DNA of 64,000 bases, from contig NZ_AAYB01000003.1 in the NCBI RefSeq assembly GCF_000169435.1, forward strand, positions 310,001-374,000, given 5' to 3'. Below the pieces are notes generated by a model. That model saw only the letters and a program-made list of their open reading frames with translations. It made no database searches and was not told the origin of the DNA. The translations under genes and the position numbers were made by a program. This DNA comes from Roseobacter sp. CCS2 (GTDB lineage Bacteria > Pseudomonadota > Alphaproteobacteria > Rhodobacterales > Rhodobacteraceae). Positions 29,229 through 37,794 of this stretch are shown here, one piece after another (within the stretch, counting starts at the first letter, position 1; each line of letters starts with the position of its first letter).

Positions 29229-29576
29229 TCCCTTATGTATTGAATACGGATGCTCGCGCAGCAGTTGCGCGGTGACAGCCGATAGAGATTCTCTGTTTCG
29301 CTTTTGGTCACGACCTTATGCAGAACAGCTGATTTGATCCTACGGGATCAGAAGAACGCCACGGATCGTGCGATACCGCCGACCGGGCCATGAATGGGCT
29401 TCAGCACAGCTGAGGTCGGAGAAGAAACGCGATGCAAAGCGCGCAAAACATGAGGCAAGATGCAGCCGCCCCAAGGGGCGCTGGTACGGCCCGCGCGCAG
29501 ATCGCCTTAAATAGACATGTAACACGGACAACCGCGCCTCCTGGGGCGCCGCCGGGGTTATGTGCGAACGGACACA
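29229..29576 (+). promoter_or_regulatory. Long hairpin-rich leader of rne
   Basis: About 350 nt without a credible gene precede the RNase E start. Visible hairpins are TGATCC-TACG-GGATCA (29335-29350) and CGCCCC-AA-GGGGCG (29467-29480), then G/C-rich structure close to the start codon. RNase E mRNAs are autoregulated through 5' leaders in several bacteria; a similar role here is inference. The promoter was not located. Confidence 0.5.
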
Positions 29577-32216
29577 ATGCCAAAGAAAATGCTTATCGAT
29601 GCCACACACGCGGAAGAAACCCGCGTTGTTGTGGTCGACGGAAACAAAGTCGAAGAATTTGATTTCGAAAGCCAGTTCAAGCGTCAGCTTGCAGGCAACA
29701 TCTACCTTGCAAAGGTAACACGCGTAGAACCATCGCTGCAGGCCGCGTTTGTGGACTATGGCGGAAATCGCCACGGGTTCTTGGCCTTCTCGGAAATCCA
29801 TCCGGATTACTATCAGATCCCGGTCGCAGACCGTGAGGCGCTGATTGCCGAAGAAAAAGCCTATGCTGAAAGCCTAAAGGCCGAAGCGGAAGCCGAAGAA
29901 GAAAAACCAAAACCCAAGCGTCGCCGCCGCAGTAAAGCCAAAGCGGCCGAGGTTGAGGGTGATGATGCGGTCGTCACTGGTGAGGTTGAAACGCCTGAGG
30001 AAGAAACCTCTGGCGATATCGCCGGTATGGAAACCATTGATCTGGATGACAGCGAAGAGGGCAGCTCGCCCATGGAGCTTGTCGCCGAGACGCCAGTTGA
30101 AACACCTGCCGCCGGTGAAGACGAAGATGACGACGAGGATGAGCAGCCAAAGGCTGATCCCAAGTCCAAGGACGAAACCATCGAAAGTGTCGCCGAAGAA
30201 GACGACACTGACGAGGTGCGCCCGGTCCGCAAGCCGCGCCCGAAGCGGTATAAGATCCAGGAAGTTATCAAGGTTCGCCAGATCCTGCTGATCCAGGTCG
30301 TGAAAGAAGAGCGCGGCAACAAAGGTGCGGCACTGACCACATACCTGTCGCTTGCTGGCCGTTACTGCGTTCTGATGCCGAATACCGCCCGTGGTGGCGG
30401 GATCAGCCGCAAGATCACGAATGCCGCTGACCGCAAAAAGCTGAAAGAGATTGCGAATTCCATGACTGTGCCGGATGGCGCTGGCCTGATTATTCGCACC
30501 GCTGGGTCCCAGCGCACCAAGGCCGAGATCAAGCGCGACTACGAATACCTGCAACGCATGTGGGAACAGATCCGCGAACTGACGCTGAAATCAACGGCAC
30601 CCGCCAAGATTTACGAAGAGGGCGACCTGATCAAACGGTCCATCCGCGATCTTTATTCCAAAGAGATCGACGAGGTGATCGTGGCGGGCGAGGCGGGTTA
30701 TCGTACCGCCAAGGACTTCATGAAAATGATCATGCCGTCCCATGCCAAGAACGTGAAATTCTATACCGAGCAACTGCCGCTTTATGCGCGTTATCAGGTC
30801 GAAGGCTATCTGAACGGCATGTTCAACCCGACCGTACAATTGCCGTCGGGTGGTTACATCGTGATTGGAATTACCGAAGCGCTGGTGGCGATTGATGTGA
30901 ACTCTGGTCGGGCGACCAAAGAAGGCTCGATCGAGCAAACGGCGACCAAGACCAACCTTGAAGCTGCCGACGAAGTGGCGCGTCAGTTGCGCTTGCGTGA
31001 CCTTGCGGGCCTGATCGTCATCGACTTTATCGATATGGATGAACGTCGCAACAACGCGGCCGTTGAAAAGCGTTTCAAAGATAAGCTCAAGACGGACCGC
31101 GCCCGTATTCAAGTGGGTCGCATTTCGGGTTTTGGCCTGATGGAAATGTCGCGCCAGCGTTTGCGTCCAGGCATGTTGGAAGCGACCACACAGATGTGTT
31201 CGCACTGTCATGGAACCGGTCTGTTGCGCTCTGACGATAACGTCGCACTCTCGATCCTGCGTGCCTTGGAAGAAGAAGGCGTGCGCGGCCGATCCAAAGA
31301 GGTGCTGATTAAAGCGCCGATTTCCATTGCCAATTTCCTGATGAATGGCAAACGCGAACATATCGCCGATATCGAGGCGCGTTATGGCATGTCCGTGCGG
31401 ATCGAATGTGATCCGACGATGGTGTCGCCTGACTATGCGATTGAAAAGTTCAAGACAGCCACGCGCGTGGTCCCTGATGCAGCGCCGTTTGTCAGCTCTG
31501 CTGTGATGATGGACGATGATGAAGACGATAATGCTGGTATCATCGTCGATGCTGATGTGGCTGAGGAAACCAACACCAATGCCGAAACCGTTGATGGCGA
31601 GGACCGGCCCAAGCGCAAGCGCCGTCGGCGCCGGCGTCGCCGGGGTGGTGGCGGCGGAAATGCCGACAACCAGAACGGTCAGAACCAGAACGGTGACAAT
31701 GCCGAAGGTGATGCAGAAGCCGCGCCAGCGGAGGCAGCGACTGATACACCCGCCGATAAGGTTGCTGAGGATGCGCCCGCGCCAGAGGCGAAACCAAAAC
31801 GTACACGGACGCGGCGCAAGAAAGCTGAGCCTGCTGCAGAGGATGCGGTAGAAACGCCAGCAGAAAAACCCGCTGAGGAGGTCGCAGAGGACAAACCTGC
31901 ACCCAAGAAGCGGACGCGCCGTAAGAAGGCTGAACCGAAAGAGGAAGCTGTCGCTGAGGTAGACGCCAAAACACCAGCTGCTGAGGCTGAACCCGATGCA
32001 ATAGAGGAAAAACCAAAGCCAAAGCGCCGCAGCAGGGCCAAGCCAAAAGCAGAAGCTGCACCTGTTGAGGCCGCAGAGGAGGTCGTTGCGGAAACGCCAC
32101 CTGAACCAAAAGCTGAACCAAAAGCTGAACCAAAGCCTGCGCCTGAACCAAAGGCTGAGACAGCACCAGCAGAAGACAAGCCCAAGCGTAAGGGCTGGTG
32201 GTCGCTCGGGCGCTGA
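29577..32216 (+). CDS. rne: Ribonuclease E
   Basis: The 879-residue endonuclease initiates mRNA decay and rRNA/tRNA processing and scaffolds the degradosome. The S1 domain is split by an acidic and basic low-complexity insert (about residues 88-220), as in other alphaproteobacteria. Catalytic aspartates lie in VAIDVNSGRATK and IVIDFIDMDE, and the zinc link is CSHCHGTG. The C-terminal 270 residues are Ala/Glu/Pro-rich with repeated basic patches such as PKRTRTRRKKAEP and end KRKGWWSLGR. The ATG at 29577 gives the family start; a GTG five codons upstream is less likely. Confidence 0.96.
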   Translation: MPKKMLIDATHAEETRVVVVDGNKVEEFDFESQFKRQLAGNIYLAKVTRVEPSLQAAFVDYGGNRHGFLAFSEIHPDYYQIPVADREALIAEEKAYAESLKAEAEAEEEKPKPKRRRRSKAKAAEVEGDDAVVTGEVETPEEETSGDIAGMETIDLDDSEEGSSPMELVAETPVETPAAGEDEDDDEDEQPKADPKSKDETIESVAEEDDTDEVRPVRKPRPKRYKIQEVIKVRQILLIQVVKEERGNKGAALTTYLSLAGRYCVLMPNTARGGGISRKITNAADRKKLKEIANSMTVPDGAGLIIRTAGSQRTKAEIKRDYEYLQRMWEQIRELTLKSTAPAKIYEEGDLIKRSIRDLYSKEIDEVIVAGEAGYRTAKDFMKMIMPSHAKNVKFYTEQLPLYARYQVEGYLNGMFNPTVQLPSGGYIVIGITEALVAIDVNSGRATKEGSIEQTATKTNLEAADEVARQLRLRDLAGLIVIDFIDMDERRNNAAVEKRFKDKLKTDRARIQVGRISGFGLMEMSRQRLRPGMLEATTQMCSHCHGTGLLRSDDNVALSILRALEEEGVRGRSKEVLIKAPISIANFLMNGKREHIADIEARYGMSVRIECDPTMVSPDYAIEKFKTATRVVPDAAPFVSSAVMMDDDEDDNAGIIVDADVAEETNTNAETVDGEDRPKRKRRRRRRRRGGGGGNADNQNGQNQNGDNAEGDAEAAPAEAATDTPADKVAEDAPAPEAKPKRTRTRRKKAEPAAEDAVETPAEKPAEEVAEDKPAPKKRTRRKKAEPKEEAVAEVDAKTPAAEAEPDAIEEKPKPKRRSRAKPKAEAAPVEAAEEVVAETPPEPKAEPKAEPKPAPEPKAETAPAEDKPKRKGWWSLGR

Positions 32217-33184
32217 TGTCTGGCAGTATTGTTATCACAGGGGGCTGCGGCTTTTTAGGCGCGGCCCTTGCCCAACGGATCGTTGATAAGGGTGTCACGT
32301 TGCCCGATGGGCGACATCTGGCGGCACCGCAGGTCCAGCTTTGGGATTTGCCGAACGCACGTGTGCCGGTTTTGCCGAACGTGACTTTCAATGCCATTGA
32401 TATTACCGATAAAGATGCTGTTGTGGCTGCAATGCCTGACGATATCGCCTTGGTGTATCACCTCGCCGCCGTGGTCAGTGGGCAGGCAGAGGCGGATTAT
32501 GATCTGGGGATGAAGATCAACTTAGGTGGCACCAATACTGTGCTTGAGGCGGTGAAAGAGATACGCCCCGGCGTGCCTGTGATCGGGACCTCGTCTTTGG
32601 CTGTCTATGGCGGCAACCCGCAAGAGCCGCTTAGTGAAGCCACGCAAATTCAGCCGCAAAACACCTATGGTGTGACCAAAGCGATGGCCGAACTGGTCAT
32701 GGCAGACTATCGCAGGCGCGGTTGGGTTGATGCACGCACATTGCGTTTGCCCACCATCACCGTTCGGCCAGGCACGCCGAATGCAGCAGCGTCGTCTTTC
32801 GCCTCTTCCATTATTCGCGAACCGCTTGGCGGTGTGCCTGCGATTTGCCCGGTTCATCCTGATATGGCGCTTTGGGTGGCTTCACCTGACGCGGCCGTTG
32901 CCGCTTTGTGGCATGCGCCATCCGTTTCAGACGACGATTGGCCCGCCTTTGGCGCGGTCAATGTGCCCGGCTTACAGGTGCAGGTGTTCAGCATGATTGC
33001 CGCGTTGCGCGCCCGCGCTGGTGATGGCACGGCTGATTTGATTGAAATGAAGCCGGATCAGAAGATCATTGATATCGTGGGTACGTGGCCGACGTTGTTT
33101 GATACCAGCCTCGCGCAATCGCTTGGCTTTCAAGGGGACGCTGGCTTTGATGCGATCCTTGATCAGGCTTTCTTGATGAAATAA
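32216..33184 (+). CDS. denD: NAD-dependent epimerase/dehydratase, D-erythronate dehydrogenase-like
   Basis: The 322-residue extended short-chain dehydrogenase has the NAD motif ITGGCGFLGAAL at the N-terminus, catalytic TSSLAVYGG and YGVTKAMAEL. The pattern is closest to DenD-type dehydrogenases of four-carbon acid sugars, but no other erythronate gene is adjacent, so the substrate is uncertain. The ATG overlaps the rne stop (TGATG), suggesting read-through from rne. The 3' end overlaps convergent tusA by 22 nt. Confidence 0.78.
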   Translation: MSGSIVITGGCGFLGAALAQRIVDKGVTLPDGRHLAAPQVQLWDLPNARVPVLPNVTFNAIDITDKDAVVAAMPDDIALVYHLAAVVSGQAEADYDLGMKINLGGTNTVLEAVKEIRPGVPVIGTSSLAVYGGNPQEPLSEATQIQPQNTYGVTKAMAELVMADYRRRGWVDARTLRLPTITVRPGTPNAAASSFASSIIREPLGGVPAICPVHPDMALWVASPDAAVAALWHAPSVSDDDWPAFGAVNVPGLQVQVFSMIAALRARAGDGTADLIEMKPDQKIIDIVGTWPTLFDTSLAQSLGFQGDAGFDAILDQAFLMK

Positions 33185-33390
33185 AGCTGGCCATCGGTCA
33201 CATCTTGCGTGCTGACCAACTCGTGCCCGGCCTCATTACAGAAATGCGGCACATCTATCACCGCCGCAGGATCATCGGCCAAGACGCGTAAAACCTGACC
33301 GGATGTCAACGCTTGCAATCGTTTGCGCGCTTTGAGAACGGGCAGGGGGCAAAGCAACCCTTTTGCATCAAGATCAGCGTCATATGTCAT
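33163..33390 (-). CDS. tusA: TusA-family sulfurtransferase
   Basis: The 75-residue sulfur carrier has the CPxP motif GLLCPLPVLKARK with the sulfur-binding Cys14. TusA proteins pass persulfide sulfur to tRNA thiolation, molybdenum cofactor or other pathways. It stands alone, with its end overlapping the denD gene. Confidence 0.9.
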   Translation of the reverse strand: MTYDADLDAKGLLCPLPVLKARKRLQALTSGQVLRVLADDPAAVIDVPHFCNEAGHELVSTQDVTDGQLYFIKKA

Positions 33391-33497
33391 ACCGTCTGAG
33401 GTATGTGTGATGTTTCATTTTGTCCACCAAGTTGTGACATCTTGGGCCGTGACGAATTGCCCGCGCTCGCTTAGGTAGGATGCAAAGGAAGACATGC

Positions 33498-34253
33498 ATG
33501 CTCGACACCGCCCTGATTTTTGATGCAGCATTGCTGCCAGCGATGCTGATTGCGATGCTGGCGGGTATTTTGTCATTCCTGAGCCCTTGTGTGCTGCCGG
33601 TTGTGCCACCCTACCTTGCCTATATGGGCGGTGTATCTGTCAGCGAGATGGAGGAAACCAAGACGGCCCGCAGACGCGTTTTTGTTTCGGCAATATTCTT
33701 TGTTCTTGGACTGTCCACAATTTTTCTTTTGCTCGGCCTCGCGTTTTCGACAATGGGCCGGATGCTGTTGCAGGTACAGGATTGGTTTGTGATTGTCGCT
33801 GGCGCGCTGATCATGGTCCTTGGCGCGCATTTCGTGGGTGTGTTCCGTATTGGTTTTCTGGACCGCGAATTGCGGGTTGATGCTGGTGACAAAGGCGGAT
33901 CCGCCTTTGGTGCCTATCTTCTTGGTCTGGCATTTGCGTTCGGGTGGACGCCTTGCCTGGGTCCGATCCTTGGGGCGATCCTTAGCCTTGCCGCGTCAGA
34001 GGCGGATGTTTCGCGTGGTACGGTTTTGTTGGCGGTCTATGCCCTTGGCCTTGGTATTCCGTTTTTGCTGGTCGCTGCGTTCTTCCCACGTCTAAAGGGC
34101 GTGATGGGCTGGATGAAGCGGCATATGGACCGGATTGAAAAGGTGTCGGGCCTGCTTTTGTGGACTGTTGGCCTGATGATGATGACCGGCCAATTCGCGG
34201 CTTTCAGCTATTGGCTGCTTGAGCGCTTTCCAGCGCTGGCTTTAATCGGCTAA
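33498..34253 (+). CDS. ccdA: Cytochrome c biogenesis / thiol-transfer membrane protein CcdA
   Basis: The 251-residue protein has six hydrophobic segments and the two functional cysteines of CcdA in LSPCVLPVVPPYL (Cys31) and WTPCLGPILGA. It carries electrons from cytoplasmic thioredoxin to periplasmic thiols for cytochrome c maturation and other repair. An ATG at 33480 would follow AGG with no spacing; AAGGA 8 nt before 33498 supports the later start. The hydrolase gene follows after 30 nt. Confidence 0.92.
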   Translation: MLDTALIFDAALLPAMLIAMLAGILSFLSPCVLPVVPPYLAYMGGVSVSEMEETKTARRRVFVSAIFFVLGLSTIFLLLGLAFSTMGRMLLQVQDWFVIVAGALIMVLGAHFVGVFRIGFLDRELRVDAGDKGGSAFGAYLLGLAFAFGWTPCLGPILGAILSLAASEADVSRGTVLLAVYALGLGIPFLLVAAFFPRLKGVMGWMKRHMDRIEKVSGLLLWTVGLMMMTGQFAAFSYWLLERFPALALIG

Positions 34254-34283
34254 CCTGCGTCCAAGCATCAGCAAGGGACGGCG

Positions 34284-35558
34284 ATGAGCGCGCAATCAAG
34301 GCAAGTCAGCAAACGGCGTGTATTTCATATTCCTGGCTATGATCCGATGCCGCCTCGGCGCTACCGCGAGCTTTATCGCACCGAAGGGGCCGCGCAGTCT
34401 AAGATCAGCGGTTATGAAGTTGGGGTCAAGGCTGACAGGTCAGACAATACTTTTCGTTGGACCGTTGGCGCGCGCATTGACGGACAATCCGTGTTGACGC
34501 AAGTTGATGTGCTGGTCTGGGCCGATATCGTGCGTGACAGCATGGCGCAATCGATCCCCGCAACCTATTGGCAATTGGTGCAGACCGCATGGACCTATAT
34601 CAGCACCGGCACCTTGCGCCGCCTGATGTGGATGCGCAAAGGGCCTGTGATTGCAGCCCTTTATCCTGTGGTCATGTTGCTGGGACAATTGATTTTGGCA
34701 CTTGTTGCGGGGTCGTTGATCGGGGGGTGGACGCAGGGTTTGATCATGGCCGCACTGGATTTGATCGGCGTTAGTGACGGCACTTTTTTTGATGCAACGG
34801 CGTGGATCGCTTGGGGGATCAATTGGGCGCTGTTCATTGGCATCATTGTCGCCGTGCTACGCTGGTGCAAGGCGCGGGATAACAAGCTTTTTGCCTATTA
34901 TTTGATGCATGACTACGCCTATTCGGCACAAAAGCGCGGTGCAAATCCGCCAGAGTTGGAAGACCGCATGAAAACCTTCGGCGCGATCATTGCAGATGCA
35001 TTGGCCATGGACGGTGATGAAGTGTTGATCGTTGGGCATTCATCAGGCGCGCATCTGGCAGTATCAATAATTGCCGATCTTGTGCGTGGTGGGCACGTGC
35101 GTGCGGATGGACCGAAATTGGCATTCCTGTCATTGGGGCAGGTTGTGCCTATGGTGTCGTTTCTGCCGCGCGCGCGCCGGTTGCGCAGCGATCTGGCGTT
35201 CCTGTCAACGCGGGACGATCTGACGTGGGTTGATGTGTCTGCGCCCGGTGACGGGTGTTGCTTTGCGCTTTGCGATCCTGTGGCGGTGACGGGCGTTGCA
35301 CCTGATGACCAGCGCTGGCCTTTGGTGATTTCAGCGGCCTTCACACAAAGCCTGTCACCTGCGCGCTGGAAAGAGCTGCGCTGGCGGTTCTTTCGGCTGC
35401 ATTTTCAGTATCTGTGCGCCTTTGATCATCCCAAGGACTATGATTATTTTCAGATCACGGCGGGGCCACTATTGCTGGCTGATCGTTTTGCCGGGCGCAA
35501 ACCGTCAGGGTCACGCATTCATGTGCCGGTATCCAAATACACGTCGCTGATGCCATGA
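34284..35558 (+). CDS. Membrane-anchored alpha/beta-hydrolase fold protein, function unknown
   Basis: The 424-residue protein has an N-terminal FHIPGYDPM motif, two hydrophobic helices (about 121-148 and 173-193) and a soluble C-terminal part with nucleophile elbow VGHSSGAHLA (Ser253). This suggests a serine hydrolase whose active site lies on the cytoplasmic side. The exact family is not recognised. It overlaps the P450 gene (ATGA) and follows ccdA closely, so the three are probably one operon. It may modify a lipid or hydrophobic substrate shared with the P450; this is inference. Confidence 0.72.
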   Translation: MSAQSRQVSKRRVFHIPGYDPMPPRRYRELYRTEGAAQSKISGYEVGVKADRSDNTFRWTVGARIDGQSVLTQVDVLVWADIVRDSMAQSIPATYWQLVQTAWTYISTGTLRRLMWMRKGPVIAALYPVVMLLGQLILALVAGSLIGGWTQGLIMAALDLIGVSDGTFFDATAWIAWGINWALFIGIIVAVLRWCKARDNKLFAYYLMHDYAYSAQKRGANPPELEDRMKTFGAIIADALAMDGDEVLIVGHSSGAHLAVSIIADLVRGGHVRADGPKLAFLSLGQVVPMVSFLPRARRLRSDLAFLSTRDDLTWVDVSAPGDGCCFALCDPVAVTGVAPDDQRWPLVISAAFTQSLSPARWKELRWRFFRLHFQYLCAFDHPKDYDYFQITAGPLLLADRFAGRKPSGSRIHVPVSKYTSLMP

Positions 35559-36910
35559 TATCGCGGCCACCCAAGCCACCATCGCGACCTGATAAGGTTT
35601 CGCTTTGGCGTTACATGCGGCTGTTTCGCAAGGACATCCTGTCGGCCCAGCCTGCCAAGCTGTATCGCGCATGGATGGCAGAATTTCGGACGCCATTCTT
35701 TCGCAGTTATCTGGTCAATGACCCGGCCTTGATCAAAAAGGTGTTAACCCAAAACCCGGACGCTTTTCCAAAATCTGATCGGATCGGTGCGGGCCTGCGC
35801 CCTTTGCTTGGCAACAGCGTGTTTTTGACCAATGGCGAAGACTGGAAGCGGCAGCGCCGGATCATTGATCCTGCCTTTGCGGGGGGACGGCTGCACGACA
35901 CGTACCCCGGCATTTGCGATGCTGCTGCCGCTGGTGTGGCAAGGCTGGCTGCAAAGGCCGACGATACACCACAAGAGATTGAGGCGATCACCAGTCATAT
36001 CGCGGCGGATGTTATCTTTCGCACGCTGTTTTCGATCCCGATTGAGGATGAAACAGCGCAAGAGGTGTTTGAAGCCTTTCGCACATATCAGCGCACACAA
36101 CCCATTCTGAACCTCGCGGCCTTTGTCCGTGGGCCTGCCTGGATGCCCCGCTTTTTTCGGTCAAGAACCCGATCGACTGCACGGCAAATCCGCACGCTGA
36201 TTACCAAACTCACGCAGGATCGGTTGGATCTTATCGCGACAGGGGACGCGCCTGATGATCTGGCGACCAAGATATTGACCACAAAGGATCCTGTGACCGG
36301 CCAAACCTTTACCCTTGATGAAATGGTTGATCAGGTCGCGATCTTTTTTCTGGCAGGTCATGAAACAAGCGCCTCGGCCTTGGCATGGGCGCTTTATCTG
36401 TTGGCCACACATCCCGCGTGGCAAGAGGCCGTTGCCCAAGAGGCCGCATCTTTCAGCGGCGCATTTGGCGATTTGTCCAATTTAAAGCAGACGCGCGATG
36501 TGTTTCGCGAAACACTCAGGCTATATCCCCCGGTCCCTATGATGGTGCGCGAGGCCACAGAGGCCGAAACTTTTCGTGGACGTCAGGTAAGGCCGGGGTC
36601 GCAGGTGGTTTTGTCGCCATGGCATCTGCACCGGCACACCCGCCTGTGGGACAATCCAGATGGCTTTGATCCGTCACGGTGGGAGACTGAAAATGGGAAG
36701 ACCTGCGCGCGCGATGCTTACATGCCATTCTCTGCCGGGCCGCGGATTTGCTCTGGCGCGGGTTTTGCTTTGATCGAAGGGACGGTTGTTCTGGCACATT
36801 TGCTTGCGCATTACGCGTTTGCCCCCGTGGAAGGGCGTGACCCAGTGCCAGTCGCCCATCTAACTGTGCGCGCAGAGGATGGCATATGGCTTCGAATCGC
36901 GCCGCGTTAA
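35555..36910 (+). CDS. Cytochrome P450
   Basis: The 451-residue monooxygenase has the oxygen-activation motif AGHETS (267-272), the ExxR pair in ETLR (319-322) and the heme motif FSAGPRICSGAGFA with Cys399 as axial ligand. It has no N-terminal anchor. The pattern resembles bacterial CYPs of fatty-acid or terpenoid hydroxylase type, but the substrate is not predictable. No ferredoxin partner is encoded nearby. It is coupled to the upstream hydrolase gene by a 4-nt overlap. Confidence 0.94.
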   Translation: MISRPPKPPSRPDKVSLWRYMRLFRKDILSAQPAKLYRAWMAEFRTPFFRSYLVNDPALIKKVLTQNPDAFPKSDRIGAGLRPLLGNSVFLTNGEDWKRQRRIIDPAFAGGRLHDTYPGICDAAAAGVARLAAKADDTPQEIEAITSHIAADVIFRTLFSIPIEDETAQEVFEAFRTYQRTQPILNLAAFVRGPAWMPRFFRSRTRSTARQIRTLITKLTQDRLDLIATGDAPDDLATKILTTKDPVTGQTFTLDEMVDQVAIFFLAGHETSASALAWALYLLATHPAWQEAVAQEAASFSGAFGDLSNLKQTRDVFRETLRLYPPVPMMVREATEAETFRGRQVRPGSQVVLSPWHLHRHTRLWDNPDGFDPSRWETENGKTCARDAYMPFSAGPRICSGAGFALIEGTVVLAHLLAHYAFAPVEGRDPVPVAHLTVRAEDGIWLRIAPR

Positions 36911-37154
36911 CCTGATTCTGTTTCTGATATGCCTACAGAACAGGCGTTAACCTTTGAAAATGGCATAAGTAGAAACACAAATGTGGCAGGTTTGCGTAAC
37001 ATTTTTACTACTACTTAAGCGTTAACATAACAAAAACAGATACTTAGATGGTAGTGGCCCCGTTTAACTAAAAATGGCGGAATTGCACGGTTGCCTGAAT
37101 TATGTCATACCTACATTAACAACTTAGATGTTCACCCATTGAGGCTTTCGTTAC
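36911..37154. other. AT-rich gap between the P450 gene and a small basic protein gene
   Basis: The 244 nt hold several TTAAC motifs (near 36908, 36947, 37021, 37066 and 37116) in unusually A/T-rich sequence. Spacing does not fit a full CtrA site (TTAA-N7-TTAA). It probably contains the promoter of the gene at 37155; no ORF or hairpin stood out. Confidence 0.5.
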
Positions 37155-37400
37155 ATGACAATTTCTCTGCCAGGATCGTCACGAAAAGGGCTTACAGGTC
37201 TTTTTAAACGCAAGACTGACGATAAAAAGGGGCGGGCGGTATCTAAGAAAAAACTGGGCGGTTCGGATATTGCCAAGTTGTTTGACAAAGACGTGCGCAC
37301 AGCCAAGGCAGTGAAGCCAGCAAAGCTGAGCGAGACAGAGATTAACGCAAGCGAACAGTTGACCAACTTGCGCGGGGCGCTTTATTCGTCGGATAAGTGA
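37155..37400 (+). CDS. Small basic hypothetical protein
   Basis: The 81-residue protein is lysine-rich in its first half (KGLTGLFKRKTDDKKGRAVSKKK) and has a helical second half (LSETEINASEQLTNLRGAL). No domain was recognised and there is no signal peptide or membrane segment. It lies after a long A/T-rich upstream region and its 3' end overlaps the convergent RHH gene by 19 nt. Confidence 0.6.
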   Translation: MTISLPGSSRKGLTGLFKRKTDDKKGRAVSKKKLGGSDIAKLFDKDVRTAKAVKPAKLSETEINASEQLTNLRGALYSSDK

Positions 37401-37618
37401 GTGTTCGCCAACGCGCGTTCTAAAACAAATACCCGCATTGCAGACGCAAGCCCGAGGTCACCTCGGGCTTCATCTATTTTTGCCGCCAGCCCGTTGATCG
37501 TTTCACCGTCAGACGCCGCATAATCGCGAAATGCATCCCAAAAGATATCTTCCAGTGACACGCTAGTCCGGTGGCCACGCAATGTAAGTGAGCGTTTGAC
37601 AGGGCGGCGTTGGGGCAT
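37382..37618 (-). CDS. Ribbon-helix-helix domain protein
   Basis: The 78-residue protein starts VKRSLTLRGHRTSVSLEDIFWDAFRDYA, the pattern of the RHH_4 family of small DNA-binding proteins. The ATG shares one base with the stop of the DUF4169 gene (TGATG). It is the last gene of a fumC-DUF4169-RHH operon. The target is unknown; it may be an autoregulator. Confidence 0.82.
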   Translation of the reverse strand: MPQRRPVKRSLTLRGHRTSVSLEDIFWDAFRDYAASDGETINGLAAKIDEARGDLGLASAMRVFVLERALANTHLSDE

Positions 37619-37794
37619 CAATCGTCTTCGAACTTCAACTGAGCAAGCCGATCACTTGCTTGTTTGGCTTGTGTTGCATCAAGTACTTTTTCAGCCTTGG
37701 TGCGGCCAAAGCGGACAGCATTTTCATCCGCCTTGGCTTTTGCTTCGGCCCGTGACCTGGCCTTGCGTGCTTGGTTCAGATTGACCGGTTTCAT
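37618..37794 (-). CDS. DUF4169 family protein
   Basis: The 58-residue protein reads [20 protein letters not shown] at the N-terminus, then [14 protein letters not shown], and ends LKFEDD. This is the DUF4169 pattern: short, highly charged and helical. The ATG overlaps the fumC stop (ATGA) and its stop overlaps the RHH start. Function is unknown; the linkage with fumC and an RHH protein is tight. Confidence 0.82.
   Translation of the reverse strand: MKPVNLNQARKARSRAEAKAKADENAVRFGRTKAEKVLDATQAKQASDRLAQLKFEDD

Noticed and set aside
31780..32200. Tandem nucleotide repeats as a CRISPR or satellite
   Set aside because: The repeats encode the Ala/Pro/Lys-rich RNase E tail in frame and vary in length; there are no spacers.
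36911..37154. TTAAC motifs as CtrA sites
   Set aside because: No TTAA-N7-TTAA spacing is present; A/T richness explains the motifs.
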